A stretch of DNA of 64,000 nucleotides from Clostridia bacterium (GCA_017516965.1 JAFXAP010000004.1:1-64000), one strand, 5' to 3'. Shown: positions 35,735 through 47,870, counted from the first letter of the stretch. Notes: generated from the letters alone by a model not told the origin. Program-made: numbers and translations.

Positions 35735-36475
35735 ATGAGAAAATTTCTTGATGTTTGTTATAGTGAAGAAACCAAACAGTTTTTAGATATTTATTTGCCC
35801 GAGTGTGAAGAGTTTAAAACCTTTGTTTATTTTCACGGAGGTGGAATTCAGGCAGGCGATAAGTCAGACGTTAAATTCTTTTGCGAGTATTTAGCAAACC
35901 GCGGTATTGCGGCGATAAGTGTAAATTACCGTATGTACCCTGAGGCTAAGTACCCTGAATTTATTTTAGACGTTGCCGAGTCGGTAGCTTGGGTGTTTAA
36001 AAATATTGGTAATTACGGTAAATCTACAGGTATATACGTTGGCGGTAGTTCGGCAGGCGGCTATATGTCACAACTGCTTTGCTTTAATAAGGAATATCTC
36101 GGTCGCCACAACATAAATGTTATGGACGTTGCAGGTTTTGTGCACGATGCAGGTCAGCCTACAGCGCACTTTAACATACTTCAAAAAAGCGGTATTGACG
36201 GAAAACGTGTAATCGTTGACGAGACTGCGCCGCTTTACTATGTAGGTATAGATAAAGAATACCCCCCAATGCTTATTATTGTGTCAGATAACGATATGTT
36301 TAATCGCTTTGAGCAAACTGAGTTGCTTATGACAACACTAAAGCACTTTGGTCACGGTGACAAGATTACATACAAACTAATGCACGGCAACCATTGCGCC
36401 TATGTTGAAGCCGAAACCCAGGACGGCGACGGCGGATTTGGTAAAAATGTTGCAGATTTTATTTTGGCAAATTAA
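35735..36475 (+). CDS. Alpha/beta hydrolase, esterase/lipase type
   Basis: A 246-aa cytoplasmic hydrolase of the hormone-sensitive-lipase-like fold. The oxyanion motif HGGG is at residues 34-37, the nucleophile elbow GSSAG has the serine at 106, an aspartate lies in VSDNDMF, and the histidine in HGNHCAY. The natural ester is not evident. The ATG at 35735 is used (GAGGTG six bases upstream) in place of a GTG three codons before. It stands alone. Confidence 0.85.
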   Translation: MRKFLDVCYSEETKQFLDIYLPECEEFKTFVYFHGGGIQAGDKSDVKFFCEYLANRGIAAISVNYRMYPEAKYPEFILDVAESVAWVFKNIGNYGKSTGIYVGGSSAGGYMSQLLCFNKEYLGRHNINVMDVAGFVHDAGQPTAHFNILQKSGIDGKRVIVDETAPLYYVGIDKEYPPMLIIVSDNDMFNRFEQTELLMTTLKHFGHGDKITYKLMHGNHCAYVEAETQDGDGGFGKNVADFILAN

Positions 36476-36514
36476 AAAACACTTTAAATTTTCTTTAATA
36501 TCATATATAATACT

Positions 36515-36545
36515 TGGAGTGGGTGAAAACCTGCTCCATTTTAAT
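36515..36545 (+). terminator. Weak terminator after the hydrolase gene
   Basis: TGGAG-tg-GGT, loop GAAA, ACC-tg-CTCCA then ATTTTAATTTT: an interrupted stem. Confidence 0.55.
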
Positions 36546-36563
36546 TTTAGGTAGGTGAAAGAT

Positions 36564-38609
36564 ATGGCTTTTTGTCCCGAGATTTTATCGCCTGTTGGCA
36601 GTCCGGAGTCCTTGGCGGCGGCAGTGCGCAGCGGCGCAGACGCCATTTATATTGGCGCAAAGCAGTTTTCGGCGCGCCGAAATGCTGATAATTTTGATGA
36701 CAGCGATATAATTGATACTGTGCGTTACTGTCACATTCGTGGGGTAAAGGTATATCTTGCGCTTAATATAATGATAAAGCAGTCAGAACTTGAGTCGGCA
36801 TTCAACGTGGCTGCTTTGGCATATAAATGCGGTGTGGATGCTATCATTATTTCTGATTTAGGGTTAGCATCGCTGCTACATAAACATATACCCGATTTAC
36901 AACTGCACGCATCTACTCAAATGACCGTTCATTCACCTGCGTGCTTGCCGCTTCTTAAAAGTTTGGGCTTTAGCCGTGTTGTTGTATCGCGTGAAATGAG
37001 CAAACAGGAACTGCAAGAATTTTGCAAAGCGGCAAATGAAATAGGTATTGAGGTAGAGGTGTTTGTTCACGGTGCTCTTTGTATGAGTGTGTCGGGTCAG
37101 TGTTTGCTGTCGTCGGTCTTGGGTGCTCGTAGCGGTAATCGAGGTCTTTGCGCAGGACCTTGCCGTTTGCCCTTTAAGGCGATGGGAGGCACGGGTTATG
37201 ACCTGAGCCTTAAGGACCTATGCCTTTATAAGTATATAAATGAGTTAAAAGAAATGGGTGTGGCTTCGCTTAAAATAGAGGGTAGAATGAAACGCCCCGA
37301 ATATGTCTCAGCCGCAACAGCCGCTTGTAGACAGGCGGTAGATAACGGATTTATCAACCAAAAACTTTTTAAAACATTGCAAGATGTTTTTTCGCGTTCC
37401 GGTTTTACCGACGGTTATTATAGTAGCAAGTTAGGCCGTGATATGTTTGGTATACGCACAAAAGATGACGTTATGGCGGCAGGGGATACATATTCTTATT
37501 TACACGAACTTTACCGTGCCGAAAGGCAAAGTGTTAATATTAAAATGAGTGCCGAAATTTTAGCCGATATGCCAATGACACTTTCAGTATCTGACGGCAA
37601 AAACACTGTTACTGTAAGTGGCAAATCACCACAAACTGCAAAAACAAGGTCGCTGGAAAAACAAACAGTTATTGACAACCTCACAAAACTTGGCAACACG
37701 CCATATTTTTGTGAAGATATATCGGTAAATCTACAAAATGGGCTTTTTGCCGCCGCCTCAACGCTTAATGCTTTGCGCCGCGAGGCAATCGAACAGCTTG
37801 ACAGCAAGAGGGCGCAGATAACTGTTAATGAATATACTGCGCCACAATTTAATGTTTCTTGTAATTTAAGTGGTAAAAAGCAGTTTATTGCCCGCTTTGC
37901 AAACAAAGAGCAAATACCCGAAAACCTTGATAGCATTAAGTCGGTTATTTTACCCTTTGAGTGTGATATGCCGCATATTGACGGGGTGGAGGTTATTGCC
38001 GAACTGCCAAGATATATCGGCAACGACAGCGTTATAGAAAAAAGGCTCAAAGTTTTAAAAGAGCAGGGAATCACTACTGCTTATTGCGGTAATTTATCTG
38101 CAATTGCTTTGGCAAAAGCGTTAGGCTTTAAGATAATGGGCGCTATAGGTCTTAATGCAGATAACAATGAAACATTAAAGACTTTAAAGCAAATTGGTGT
38201 TGACGCGCAGTTATTATCATCCGAAATCTCACTTAACGAGATTAAAAATATAGCCGCTGATATACCCGTTGGAATTTTTGCCTATGGGCGATTACCACTT
38301 ATGCTTACAAGAAATTGCCCTATAAAAAATGGTAAAACCTGCGCTGAGTGTGATAAAAAAGCAACGCTTTGCGACCGCAAGGGTATAGAATTCCCGGTTA
38401 TGTGCCGCGCAGGCTATAGCGAACTGCTTAATTCTGCGCCGCTTTATATGGGTGACAGACTAGGGGAGATACCCAATGTGGATTATTTGCTGTTTTACTT
38501 TACAAATGAAGCGGTAGACGAGGTTAGTAATATAATTGATATGTACAAATGCGGTGAAAAACCTACAGGGGAATACACCAGAAATTTATATTACCGTGAT
38601 TTAATTTAA
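36564..38609 (+). CDS. U32-family protein with DUF3656-like C-terminal half
   Basis: A 681-aa protein. The N-terminal U32 domain begins PEILSPVGSPESLAAAVRSGADAIYIG and contains the metal/cysteine region with CLLSSVLGARSGNRGLCAGPCRLPF. A long C-terminal half carries a second set of cysteines (CPIKNGKTCAEC and CDRKGIEFPVMC). U32 proteins were called collagenase-like peptidases, but characterised members such as RlhA, TrhP and UbiU/V act in RNA hydroxylation. The layout here fits RlhA-like 23S rRNA C2501 hydroxylation; this is inference. Start at ATG 36564 (GGTAGGTG upstream). Confidence 0.85.
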   Translation: MAFCPEILSPVGSPESLAAAVRSGADAIYIGAKQFSARRNADNFDDSDIIDTVRYCHIRGVKVYLALNIMIKQSELESAFNVAALAYKCGVDAIIISDLGLASLLHKHIPDLQLHASTQMTVHSPACLPLLKSLGFSRVVVSREMSKQELQEFCKAANEIGIEVEVFVHGALCMSVSGQCLLSSVLGARSGNRGLCAGPCRLPFKAMGGTGYDLSLKDLCLYKYINELKEMGVASLKIEGRMKRPEYVSAATAACRQAVDNGFINQKLFKTLQDVFSRSGFTDGYYSSKLGRDMFGIRTKDDVMAAGDTYSYLHELYRAERQSVNIKMSAEILADMPMTLSVSDGKNTVTVSGKSPQTAKTRSLEKQTVIDNLTKLGNTPYFCEDISVNLQNGLFAAASTLNALRREAIEQLDSKRAQITVNEYTAPQFNVSCNLSGKKQFIARFANKEQIPENLDSIKSVILPFECDMPHIDGVEVIAELPRYIGNDSVIEKRLKVLKEQGITTAYCGNLSAIALAKALGFKIMGAIGLNADNNETLKTLKQIGVDAQLLSSEISLNEIKNIAADIPVGIFAYGRLPLMLTRNCPIKNGKTCAECDKKATLCDRKGIEFPVMCRAGYSELLNSAPLYMGDRLGEIPNVDYLLFYFTNEAVDEVSNIIDMYKCGEKPTGEYTRNLYYRDLI

Positions 38610-38622
38610 TAGCGTTTTTTAG

Positions 38623-38662
38623 TTACTGTAAAGGAAAATTTAGCCTTTGCAGTAATTTTTTT
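38623..38662 (+). terminator. Terminator of the U32 gene
   Basis: TTACTGTAAAGG (38623-38634) pairs with CCTTTGCAGTAA (38644-38655), one G-T wobble, then seven T residues. It separates rpoBC from upstream transcription. Confidence 0.92.
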
Positions 38663-38682
38663 GAAAAAATTTCAAAAACCGC

Positions 38683-38711
38683 TTGACATCTACATTTTAC
38701 GGGTTTATAAT
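38683..38711 (+). promoter_or_regulatory. Strong promoter of rpoBC
   Basis: TTGACA (38683-38688), 17 bp, TATAAT (38706-38711): both hexamers match consensus. The leader to rpoB is about 130 nt. Confidence 0.95.
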
Positions 38712-38797
38712 ATGTAATTACTAATGATGGGGTAGTTTGCGCCTTTTTAACGGATTGGATGAAGTTTTTAAGCCAAAAAACCCGTAATTTATTGGCA

Positions 38798-38817
38798 GAT
38801 ATTTCTAAAGAAATATC
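38798..38817 (+). promoter_or_regulatory. Leader hairpin before rpoB
   Basis: GATATTTC, loop TAAA, GAAATATC, 31 bp before the rpoB start. No T run follows; role unknown. Confidence 0.5.
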
Positions 38818-38848
38818 GCAAATTTTAAGTAGGAGTGATTGAAAACCT

Positions 38849-41800
38849 ATGGAGCCAAACAAAATGGTTAAACCTGTCCAGATGGGTAAAAACACTCGTA
38901 TGACATTCTCTAAAATCAATGAAGTTATTGATATGCCTAACCTCATTGAAATTCAGAAGGATTCATACCATTGGTTCATCACCGAAGGTCTTAAAGAAGT
39001 TTTCAAGGATATGTCAGCTATTACTGACTATAGCGGCAACCTTGTTCTCAGCTTTATTGACTATCGTCTTGATGAGCAGCCTAAGTACAGCGTTACCGAG
39101 TGTAAGTCACGCGACACAACATATGCCGCGCCGCTTCGTGTAACAGCAAGACTGCTTAACAACGAAACCGGTGAGATTAAAGAAAGCGAAGTTTTCATGG
39201 GCGATTTTCCGCTTATGACCGAATCAGGCACCTTTGTTATAAACGGTGCTGAACGCGCTATAGTTTCACAGCTTGTTCGTTCACCAGGTGTGTACTTTGC
39301 TAAAAAGGTTGATGAAAAGACCGGTAAAAAGTTGTTTTCATCTACCATTATTCCAAATCGTGGTGCTTGGATTGAGTACGAAACAAGTGTTAACGACGTG
39401 CTTTATGTTCGTATAGACAAGAACAGAAAGCTCCCTGTTACCACCTTTGTTCGCGCTTTGGGTATTGGCACTAACGAGCAAATTCGTGAGCTTCTTGGTG
39501 AGGACGAGCGTCTTTCTGCAACACTTGAAGTTGACGAAACCAAAACAGTAGAAGAGGCTTTGGTTGAAGTTTATAAAAAGTTAAGACCTAGTGAGCCTGT
39601 TACAATTGAGGGCGCAAAGACATATTTAGAGCAGTTGTTCTTTGACCCACGTCGTTATGACCTTTCTCGCGTTGGTCGTTATAAGTACAATAAAAAGTTG
39701 GCTATTGGCGCACGTATTCGCGGCAAGGTTGCTGCTCGTCCAATTGTTGATTCAGAGACTGGTGAAATACTTGTTGATGCCGATACAGTAATCAGTCGTG
39801 AAATGGCTGAATTGGTAGAGAGCAAGGGCATTATGGAAGCCTACATCAACGTTTTAGATGCAGAGGGTAACAATCGCGAAGTTAAAGTGCTTTCAAACGG
39901 CATGGTAAATCTTAGTGATTTTGTAGACTTTACTGCTGAAGAAATGGCTGAACTTGACAACGCAGGCGTTAACGAAAAGGTTTGCCTTTCAGTTCTTAAA
40001 GAAATGATGGAAGAAATCAGCGACAAAGAAGAGCTTAAACAGGCTATTATCGACAACGTTGCTGTTCTTATTCCTAATCACATTACACTTGATGATATCT
40101 TTGCAAGTGTTAACTATTTCCTTGGTCTTCCCGCTGAAGTGGGTAACGTTGACGATATTGACCACCTTGGCAACCGTCGTATCCGTTCAGTAGGTGAACT
40201 TTTGCAGAACCAGTTCCGTATTGGTTTCTCACGTATGGAGCGTGTTGTTCGTGAAAAGATGACATTACAGTCACAAGACCCTGAAAATATTACACCTCAG
40301 TCACTTATAAATATTCGTCCTGTTGTAGCGGCTATTAAAGAATTCTTTGGTTCTTCACCGCTGTCACAGTTTATGGACCAAACCAACCCACTTTCTGAGC
40401 TTACTCACAAGCGTCGTTTGTCAGCGTTGGGTCCCGGCGGTCTTTCACGTGACCGTGCATCATTTGAAGTGCGTGACGTTCACTATTCACACTATGGTCG
40501 TATGTGCCCGATTGAAACACCTGAAGGTCCTAACATCGGTCTTATTTCTTATCTTGCTACCTATGCAAAGATTAACAAATACGGCTTTATTGAGGCTCCT
40601 TTCCGTCGCGTAGATAAAACAACAGGTCAGGTACTTGATGAAGTTGTTTATATGACAGCTGACGAAGAAGACGAGTTTGTAGTAGCACAGGCAAACGAAC
40701 CTTTGGATGAAAACGGTTACTTTGTTAACAAAAAGGTTAACGCCCGTGTTCGTGATAACTATAGTGAAGTTGAGGCTTCACGCGCCGACTTTATGGACGT
40801 ATCACCTAAGATGGTTGTATCTGTTGCAACTGCAATGATACCATTCCTTGAAAATGATGATACCAACCGTGCGCTCATGGGCTCTAACATGCAGAAGCAG
40901 GCAGTTCCGCTTCTTAAACCCGAAAATCCAATTGTTGCTACAGGTATGGAATATAAAGCAGCAGTTGACTCAGGTGTTGTAGTGCTTGCACGTCGCGCAG
41001 GTGTTGTAACATACGTTAGCGCTGACACAATTAAAATCCGCGCTAAAAACGGTGAAATTGATGAGTACAACCTCATTAAGTTCTTGCGTTCTAACCACGG
41101 TACCTGTATTAACCAGAAGCCTATTGTATCAGTAGGTGACACCGTAGTAGAAAAAGAAGTTATTGCAGACGGTCCTGCTACAAGCAATGGTGAAATTTCA
41201 CTCGGTCGTAACGCTCTTATCGGCTTTATGACCTGGGAAGGTTACAACTACGAGGACGCTGTACTTTTGAATGAGCGTCTTGTTCGCGAAGATATTTACA
41301 CCTCAATTCACATTGAAGAGTATGAAATAGAATGTCGCGATACTAAACTTGGACCCGAAGAAATCACACGCGATATTCCAAACGTTGGTGACGATGCGCT
41401 TAAAGACCTTGACGAACGCGGTATTATTCGTGTTGGTGCCGAGGTTAAGTCAGGCGATATTCTTGTTGGTAAGGTAACACCTAAGGGTGAAACCGAACTC
41501 ACCGCAGAAGAGCGACTTCTTCGTGCAATCTTTGGTGAAAAGGCTCGCGAGGTTCGCGACACATCTTTGCGTGTTCCTCACGGCGAATATGGCACAATTG
41601 TTGACGTTAAGGTATTTACACGCGAAAATTCATCAGAACTCAGCCCCGGTGTTAACGTGGTAGTTCGTTGCTATATCGCTCAGAAACGTAAGATTTCTGT
41701 CGGCGATAAAATGGCAGGTCGTCACGGTAACAAGGGTGTTGTATCACGTATACTTCCTAGTGAAGATATGCCATTCTTACCTGATGGTACTCCACTTGAT

Positions 41801-42580
41801 ATAGTTCTTAACCCATTGGGCGTTCCTTCTCGTATGAACATCGGTCAGGTTCTCGAAGTTCATTTGGGTTACGCCGCAAAAGCATTGGGTTGGAACATTG
41901 CAACACCTGTATTTGACGGTGCTCACGAGTCAGATATTCGTAAGTGCTTCGAACTTGCAGGTATGTCAGAAGACGGTAAGGTTCAGCTTTATGATGGCCG
42001 TACAGGTGAACCGTTTGACAATAAGGTAACTGTTGGTTATATGTATTACCTTAAACTTCACCACTTGGTTGACGATAAGATTCACGCTCGTTCAACCGGT
42101 CCATACTCACTTGTAACACAGCAGCCTCTCGGTGGTAAAGCACAGTTTGGTGGTCAGCGTTTCGGTGAAATGGAAGTTTGGGCGCTTGAAGCTTATGGCG
42201 CAGCATACACCTTGCAGGAAATTCTTACTGTTAAGTCTGACGACGTTGTTGGTCGTGTTAAGACCTATGAAGCAATCGTTAAGGGTCAAAACGTGCCTAA
42301 GGCAGGCGTTCCAGAGTCATTTAAGGTTCTTATTAAAGAACTTCAGTCTTTGGGTCTTGATATACGCGTGCTTGACGGTGAAGGTTTTGAGGTTGACCTT
42401 AAACAAACATTTGATGATGACGACGATATCGGTCTTTCAAAGCCTGTTGCTGATGATGAAGCATTTAATGAAGAGTTTGTAAATGACGGTAACTTTGATG
42501 GCTTTGGTCTTCAGGACGAAAACGGTGAAGATATTGTTGAAACATCAGAATCTGATGACTTTGATGAGTCAGATGAATAA
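38849..42580 (+). CDS. rpoB: DNA-directed RNA polymerase beta subunit
   Basis: A 1243-aa subunit, usual length for clostridia. The rifampicin region reads [26 protein letters not shown], that is the drug-sensitive residues at the main resistance positions (D, H and S). The conserved GHKGVVS-like active-site segment appears as [12 protein letters not shown], and the C-terminus has [28 protein letters not shown] 60-residue acidic tail follows. AGGAG lies 13 bases before the ATG, rather far; a start at 38864 ([10 protein letters not shown]) is also possible. Confidence 0.98.
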   Translation: MEPNKMVKPVQMGKNTRMTFSKINEVIDMPNLIEIQKDSYHWFITEGLKEVFKDMSAITDYSGNLVLSFIDYRLDEQPKYSVTECKSRDTTYAAPLRVTARLLNNETGEIKESEVFMGDFPLMTESGTFVINGAERAIVSQLVRSPGVYFAKKVDEKTGKKLFSSTIIPNRGAWIEYETSVNDVLYVRIDKNRKLPVTTFVRALGIGTNEQIRELLGEDERLSATLEVDETKTVEEALVEVYKKLRPSEPVTIEGAKTYLEQLFFDPRRYDLSRVGRYKYNKKLAIGARIRGKVAARPIVDSETGEILVDADTVISREMAELVESKGIMEAYINVLDAEGNNREVKVLSNGMVNLSDFVDFTAEEMAELDNAGVNEKVCLSVLKEMMEEISDKEELKQAIIDNVAVLIPNHITLDDIFASVNYFLGLPAEVGNVDDIDHLGNRRIRSVGELLQNQFRIGFSRMERVVREKMTLQSQDPENITPQSLINIRPVVAAIKEFFGSSPLSQFMDQTNPLSELTHKRRLSALGPGGLSRDRASFEVRDVHYSHYGRMCPIETPEGPNIGLISYLATYAKINKYGFIEAPFRRVDKTTGQVLDEVVYMTADEEDEFVVAQANEPLDENGYFVNKKVNARVRDNYSEVEASRADFMDVSPKMVVSVATAMIPFLENDDTNRALMGSNMQKQAVPLLKPENPIVATGMEYKAAVDSGVVVLARRAGVVTYVSADTIKIRAKNGEIDEYNLIKFLRSNHGTCINQKPIVSVGDTVVEKEVIADGPATSNGEISLGRNALIGFMTWEGYNYEDAVLLNERLVREDIYTSIHIEEYEIECRDTKLGPEEITRDIPNVGDDALKDLDERGIIRVGAEVKSGDILVGKVTPKGETELTAEERLLRAIFGEKAREVRDTSLRVPHGEYGTIVDVKVFTRENSSELSPGVNVVVRCYIAQKRKISVGDKMAGRHGNKGVVSRILPSEDMPFLPDGTPLDIVLNPLGVPSRMNIGQVLEVHLGYAAKALGWNIATPVFDGAHESDIRKCFELAGMSEDGKVQLYDGRTGEPFDNKVTVGYMYYLKLHHLVDDKIHARSTGPYSLVTQQPLGGKAQFGGQRFGEMEVWALEAYGAAYTLQEILTVKSDDVVGRVKTYEAIVKGQNVPKAGVPESFKVLIKELQSLGLDIRVLDGEGFEVDLKQTFDDDDDIGLSKPVADDEAFNEEFVNDGNFDGFGLQDENGEDIVETSESDDFDESDE

Positions 42581-42599
42581 TAACGGAGGGTGAGAGATT

Positions 42600-45500
42600 A
42601 TGTCAGAAGAAAAGAATTTATCATTTGAATCTATAAAAATCGGTCTCGCTTCTCCCGAACAAATCAGAAGCTGGTCTTTTGGTGAGGTTACCAAGCCTGA
42701 GACCATTAACTACCGTACACTCAAACCCGAAACAGGCGGTCTTTTCTGCGAACGCATTTTTGGACCTACAAAGGATTGGGAATGTCATTGCGGTAAGTAT
42801 AAAAGAATTCGTTACAAGGGTAAGGTTTGTGAACGTTGTGGCGTTGAGGTAACTCGCGCAAAGGTTCGCCGCGAGAGAATGGGTACCATTGAACTCGCTG
42901 CCCCTGTATCACACATCTGGTATTTCAAGACAATTCCCTCACGTATGGGACTTGCTCTTGACGTATCTCCAAAAGCGCTTGAACACGTACTTTACTTTTC
43001 ACAATACATTGTAACCGACCCAGGTGATACACCACTCGAAAAGAAACAAATTCTTAACGAAAAGCAGTATCACGAAATGCGTGAAAAATATGAAGACGCA
43101 TTTAAGGCAGGTATGGGCGCTGAAACAATCAAAGAATTGCTTAGCGAAATTGACCTTGACGTAACTTGCGCAGAACTCCGCGAAGAACTTAGTGAAGCAA
43201 GTGGTCAAAAACGCACACGTATCTTAAAGCGTCTTGAAGTGCTTGAGGCATTCCGTCAGTCAGGTAATCGCCCTGAATGGATGATTCTTGACGTTATTCC
43301 GGTAATTCCACCCGATTTGCGTCCTATGGTACAGCTTGATGGCGGACGTTTTGCTACAAGCGACCTTAATGACCTTTATCGTCGTGTTATTAACCGTAAC
43401 AACCGCCTTAAACGTCTTTTGGAACTTGGCGCTCCTGAAATCATTGTTCGTAATGAAAAGCGTATGCTTCAAGAGGCTGTTGACGCTCTTATCGACAATG
43501 GTCGTCGTGGCAAACCTGTTACAGGACCTAACAACAGAGCGCTTAAGTCACTTTCAGATATGCTTAAGGGTAAACAGGGTCGTTTCCGTCAGAACCTTCT
43601 TGGTAAACGTGTTGACTACTCAGGTCGTTCGGTTATCGTTGTAGGACCTGAACTTCAGATGTATCAATGCGGTGTGCCAAAGGAAATGGCGCTTGAGCTC
43701 TTTAAACCGTTTATTATGAAACGCTTGGTAGAAACCAAGTCTGTTACTAATATTAAAACTGCACGTAAAATGGTTGAACGCGCTTCAGCAGAGGTTTGGG
43801 ATGCGCTTGACCTTGTTATCAAAGAACATCCAGTTCTTCTTAACCGTGCGCCAACACTTCACCGCTTGGGTATTCAGGCATTTGAGCCTGTACTTGTAGA
43901 GGGTAAGGCACTTAAACTTCACCCACTTGTATGTACAGCTTACAACGCCGACTTTGACGGTGACCAGATGGCTATTCACGTACCACTCTCAGCCGAGGCA
44001 CAGGCAGAGGCACGTTTCCTTATGCTTGCGGCAAACAACCTTCTTAAACCTGCCGATGGTAAACCTGTTGCAGTTCCTACTCAGGATATGGTTTTGGGTT
44101 GTTATTACCTCACACTTGTTAAGGCTGATGAGCCAGGTACTAATAAAGTGTTCCGCGATAAGGACGAAGCCATGATGGCATACAACGATGGTGTTGTTGG
44201 TCTTCATGCTCCTATCCGTGTTCGTATGACCAACGCTCAGGGTAAATCTGCGCTTGTTTGGTGTACTGTTGGTTTCCTTATCTTTAATGAATCAATTCCT
44301 CAGGATTTAGGTTTTGTTGACCGTTCAAATCCAGATAACGAGTTTGACCTTGAATGGTGCTTTAGCCTTAAAGATGCTACAAAGAAATTTATTGAATCTA
44401 ATGATGACATCATTCAAAACAAGGTTGGTAAAAAAGCTCTTGGTAAAATTATTGAGCGTTGCATTGATACCCACGGTACAAGTGAGTCATCAATCGTGCT
44501 TGATAAGGTAAAGGCTACAGGCTTTAAGTTCTCTACAAAGGGCGCTATCACAGTTGCAGTTATTGACGCTGTTATTCCTCCCGAAAAGAAAGAGATTTTG
44601 GCTGAGGCTGAAAAGAAGATTGACACTATTACCAAAAACTACCGTCGCGGTCTTATCAGTGATGATGAACGTAGCCGCCACGTAATTGAAATTTGGAACA
44701 ACGCTACCGAAGATATTGCCGGCGCTCTTAAGGGCAACCTTGATGAGTTTAACCCAATCTTTATGATGGCTGACTCAGGCGCCCGTGGTTCTATGAGCCA
44801 GATTCGTCAGCTTGCAGGTATGCGTGGTCTTATCGCAAATACTGCAGGTAAGGTCATCGAAGTTCCGATTCGTGCTAACTACCGTGAAGGTCTTAACATT
44901 TTGGAATACTTCATTTCATCTCGTGGTGCGCGTAAAGGTCTTGCCGATACAGCGCTTCGTACCGCTGACTCGGGTTACCTTACCCGTCGTCTGGTTGACG
45001 TTTCACAGGATGTTATTGTTCGTGATATTGACTGCGGTACCGAAGAAGGTCTTGAAGTATTTGATATTAAAGACGGTAACCACTTACTCGAATCACTTGA
45101 AGAGCGTCTTGTTGGTCGTTTCTTGCTTGAAAACGCAATTCATCCTGAAACAGGTGAGGTTATTTGTACAAATGACCACATGATGACCAAGGAAGATGCT
45201 AAACGTATTGTTGACGCAGGTATTGATCGTATCAAGATTCGTTCAATTCTTACCTGTCACTCTCATCACGGCGTATGTCAGAAGTGTTATGGTGCAAACC
45301 TTGCAACCAACAAGCCTGTTACCGTTGGTGAGGCAGTTGGTATAGTTGCAGCTCAGTCTATCGGTGAGCCTGGTACACAGCTTACGATGCGTACCTTCCA
45401 TACCGGTGGTGTTGCGGGTGGTGACGTTGCCGACGTTACACAGGGTCTTCCACGTGTTGAAGAACTCTTTGAAGCACGTAGACCTAAGGCTTGCGGTCTT

Positions 45501-46238
45501 ATCGCTAAGATTGGCGGTCGTGTTCGCATGGTTGAAGAAAAGCGCAGCAACGTGCTTGTAATCAACAATGAAGAAACAATGGCTGAAGAAAAGGTTGTTA
45601 TTCCTTACGGTTCACGCGTTCTCGTGAATGACGGCGATTATGTAAAAGCTGGCGACTTGCTTGTTCCCGGTGCTAAATATCCACAAGATATCTTAGAGGC
45701 ACAGGGTCCGGAAGCAGTTCAGGAATATATTATTGCTGAAATTCAAAACGCTTACCGTACACAAGGTGTTGATATCAACGATAAGCACATTGAAGTTATC
45801 GTTCGTCAGATGATGCGCAAACTTCGCATAATTGACGCAGGTTCAACTAAGCTTCTTGCAGGTAGCAGTTATGAATATAAAGAAATTGCCGATGCAAATA
45901 AGGCTGTTCAAGCTCGCATTGACGCAGGTGAAGAGGGTCTTACCAAGGCAACATATCAGGCAACATTGCTTGGTATTACCAAGGCATCTCTTGCTACCGA
46001 GTCATTTATGTCAGCCGCATCCTTCCAAGAGACCACACGTGTTCTTACCGAAGCCGCAATTAAGGGCAAGGTTGACCCACTCTTTGGTCTTAAAGAAAAC
46101 GTTATTATCGGTCAGCTCATTCCTGCAGGTACAGGTATGAAGCACCCCGACATTAACCCCGAACCGATTGCAGAGGAAGTAGAAGAAATCGAAACCGACG
46201 TAATGGTAGAGGAAGCAGTTGAAACTGTAGAAGCATAA
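42600..46238 (+). CDS. rpoC: DNA-directed RNA polymerase beta' subunit
   Basis: A 1212-aa subunit. N-terminal zinc finger CHCGKYKR ... CERCGVEV (about 61-78), the catalytic motif NADFDGDQM, and the second zinc site [11 protein letters not shown] with an upstream cysteine. The trigger-loop region [21 protein letters not shown] is intact. An acidic 30-residue C-terminal tail is present. It follows rpoB by 19 nt with a GGAGG site. Very strong codon bias in both genes. Confidence 0.98.
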   Translation: MSEEKNLSFESIKIGLASPEQIRSWSFGEVTKPETINYRTLKPETGGLFCERIFGPTKDWECHCGKYKRIRYKGKVCERCGVEVTRAKVRRERMGTIELAAPVSHIWYFKTIPSRMGLALDVSPKALEHVLYFSQYIVTDPGDTPLEKKQILNEKQYHEMREKYEDAFKAGMGAETIKELLSEIDLDVTCAELREELSEASGQKRTRILKRLEVLEAFRQSGNRPEWMILDVIPVIPPDLRPMVQLDGGRFATSDLNDLYRRVINRNNRLKRLLELGAPEIIVRNEKRMLQEAVDALIDNGRRGKPVTGPNNRALKSLSDMLKGKQGRFRQNLLGKRVDYSGRSVIVVGPELQMYQCGVPKEMALELFKPFIMKRLVETKSVTNIKTARKMVERASAEVWDALDLVIKEHPVLLNRAPTLHRLGIQAFEPVLVEGKALKLHPLVCTAYNADFDGDQMAIHVPLSAEAQAEARFLMLAANNLLKPADGKPVAVPTQDMVLGCYYLTLVKADEPGTNKVFRDKDEAMMAYNDGVVGLHAPIRVRMTNAQGKSALVWCTVGFLIFNESIPQDLGFVDRSNPDNEFDLEWCFSLKDATKKFIESNDDIIQNKVGKKALGKIIERCIDTHGTSESSIVLDKVKATGFKFSTKGAITVAVIDAVIPPEKKEILAEAEKKIDTITKNYRRGLISDDERSRHVIEIWNNATEDIAGALKGNLDEFNPIFMMADSGARGSMSQIRQLAGMRGLIANTAGKVIEVPIRANYREGLNILEYFISSRGARKGLADTALRTADSGYLTRRLVDVSQDVIVRDIDCGTEEGLEVFDIKDGNHLLESLEERLVGRFLLENAIHPETGEVICTNDHMMTKEDAKRIVDAGIDRIKIRSILTCHSHHGVCQKCYGANLATNKPVTVGEAVGIVAAQSIGEPGTQLTMRTFHTGGVAGGDVADVTQGLPRVEELFEARRPKACGLIAKIGGRVRMVEEKRSNVLVINNEETMAEEKVVIPYGSRVLVNDGDYVKAGDLLVPGAKYPQDILEAQGPEAVQEYIIAEIQNAYRTQGVDINDKHIEVIVRQMMRKLRIIDAGSTKLLAGSSYEYKEIADANKAVQARIDAGEEGLTKATYQATLLGITKASLATESFMSAASFQETTRVLTEAAIKGKVDPLFGLKENVIIGQLIPAGTGMKHPDINPEPIAEEVEEIETDVMVEEAVETVEA

Positions 46239-46254
46239 TTAAATGCAAAATTAA

Positions 46255-46290
46255 ACACGGACTTATCTAAACGATAAGTCCGTGTTGTTT
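46255..46290 (+). terminator. Terminator of rpoBC
   Basis: ACACGGACTTATC, loop TAAAC, GATAAGTCCGTGT: 13 perfect pairs, followed by TGTTTTA. Confidence 0.88.
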
Positions 46291-46297
46291 TAAATGA

Positions 46298-46325
46298 AAC
46301 CCCCGCTCAATTAAGAACGGGGGTT
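46298..46325 (-). terminator. Probable terminator of the glycolytic operon
   Basis: AACCCCCG pairs with CGGGGGTT across a 12-nt loop, just past the gpmI stop on the minus strand. Confidence 0.65.
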
Positions 46326-46340
46326 AATGTTTTTATAAGA

Positions 46341-47855
46341 TTATTTTATAATCGATTCACCGGTCATTTCGGCAGGTTGGGGGAGGCCGAGAATCTTGAG
46401 CATTGATGGAGCAATGTCTGCAAGTCTACCGCCCTCGCGGAGTTCGCAATCGTAACCTACCACACAGAAGGGAACAGGGTTTGTTGTGTGTGGTGTAAAT
46501 GGATTGCCGTCTTCACCAACCATACAGTCGGCGTTGCCGTGGTCAGCGGTAATAATAACCGCACCGCCCATTTCGCGTGTTGCATCTACAACCTTGCCAA
46601 CACATTCGTCAACCGCTTCAACAGCGGCTACAGCAGCGTCAAACACACCTGTGTGACCAACCATATCGCAGTTAGCAAAGTTAAGAATAACAGCGTCATA
46701 CTGACCTGAGCGAATCTTGTCGCACACAGCGTCGCAAACAGGGTATGCGCTCATTTCAGGCTGTAGGTCAAAGGTAGGAACATCGGGTGACTGAATAAGA
46801 ACTCTGTCTTCGCCATTAAATGTTTTTTCTTCGCCACCGTTAAAGAAGAATGTAACGTGAGCATATTTTTGTGTTTCAGCAATACGAAGCTGTGTCATGC
46901 CTTTACTTGCTAAATACTCACCAAGTGTCATTTTGAGTTCTTCAGGTGGGTATGCAACACTTACGTTTGGCATTGTTTCATCATACTGTGTCATACAAAC
47001 GTAGTTTAGTGGGAAGAAACCATTCTTACGCTCGAATCCGTCAAATTCAGGGTCTACAAATGTTCTTGTAAACTGACGTGCTCGGTCAGGACGGAAGTTG
47101 AAAGATACAACGCTATCGTTTGCCTTAATCATACCCTCGTTATCAACAACGGTAGGAACTATAAATTCGTCGGTAACATCGTTTGAGTAAGACTCACTCA
47201 TAGTGGCAAGAATATCGTTTGTCTCGACACCTTCGCCATAAACCATTGCGGCATATGCTTTTTCTACACGGTCCCAGGCAAAGTCACGGTCCATTGCGTA
47301 ATATCTACCCATAACGGTAGCAATTTTACCAACGCCGATTTCAAGCATTTTGTCTTGCAAGTCTTTAATAAAGCCGATACCACTTGTGGTGGAAACGTCA
47401 CGACCGTCCATAAGGCAGTGAACATAAACTTTTTTAAGGTCGTTTTTCTTTGCCATTTCTAAAAGACCGTAAAGGTGTTCGATATGGCTGTGAACACCAC
47501 CGTCTGAAAGAAGACCGATAAGGTGAAGCGCACTGTCGTTACGTTTGCAGTTTTGGATTGCATTTTTAAGAACTTCTATATCAAAAAACTTGCCTTCGTT
47601 AATGTCTTTTGTAATCTTAACAAGCATTTGGTAAACAACGCGACCTGCGCCAATGTTGGTGTGACCAACCTCACTGTTACCCATCTGACCATCGGGTAGA
47701 CCTACGTCAAGACCTGATGCGCCAATTGTAGTAAAGGGGTTTTGGCTAAAAAACTTATCAAGATTAGGGGTACGGGCGGTAAAAATCGCATTGCCTTCGT
47801 TTGTGTTGCGAATGCCAAAACCGTCCATTATGCATAAAACAACGGGTTTTTTCAT
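46341..47855 (-). CDS. gpmI: Cofactor-independent phosphoglycerate mutase
   Basis: A 504-aa Mn-dependent enzyme of the alkaline phosphatase superfamily converting 3- to 2-phosphoglycerate. DGFGIR at residues 11-16 holds a metal aspartate; the catalytic serine is Ser61 in GNSEVGH; HCLMDGRDV, NFRPDRARQ and ITADHGNAD carry the other metal and substrate ligands. It is last in pgk-tpiA-gpmI, 15 bases after tpiA, with an AGGAGA site. Confidence 0.97.
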   Translation of the reverse strand: MKKPVVLCIMDGFGIRNTNEGNAIFTARTPNLDKFFSQNPFTTIGASGLDVGLPDGQMGNSEVGHTNIGAGRVVYQMLVKITKDINEGKFFDIEVLKNAIQNCKRNDSALHLIGLLSDGGVHSHIEHLYGLLEMAKKNDLKKVYVHCLMDGRDVSTTSGIGFIKDLQDKMLEIGVGKIATVMGRYYAMDRDFAWDRVEKAYAAMVYGEGVETNDILATMSESYSNDVTDEFIVPTVVDNEGMIKANDSVVSFNFRPDRARQFTRTFVDPEFDGFERKNGFFPLNYVCMTQYDETMPNVSVAYPPEELKMTLGEYLASKGMTQLRIAETQKYAHVTFFFNGGEEKTFNGEDRVLIQSPDVPTFDLQPEMSAYPVCDAVCDKIRSGQYDAVILNFANCDMVGHTGVFDAAVAAVEAVDECVGKVVDATREMGGAVIITADHGNADCMVGEDGNPFTPHTTNPVPFCVVGYDCELREGGRLADIAPSMLKILGLPQPAEMTGESIIK

Positions 47856-47870
47856 AAATTTTCTCCTGAA

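Noticed and set aside
37511-38074. 187-codon minus-strand frame inside the U32 gene
   Set aside because: Antisense shadow of a conserved coding region; its composition is that of a mirror frame.
42132-42482. Overlapping frames inside rpoB and rpoC
   Set aside because: Long shadow frames arise from strong codon bias in these genes; none has a ribosome site or recognisable product.
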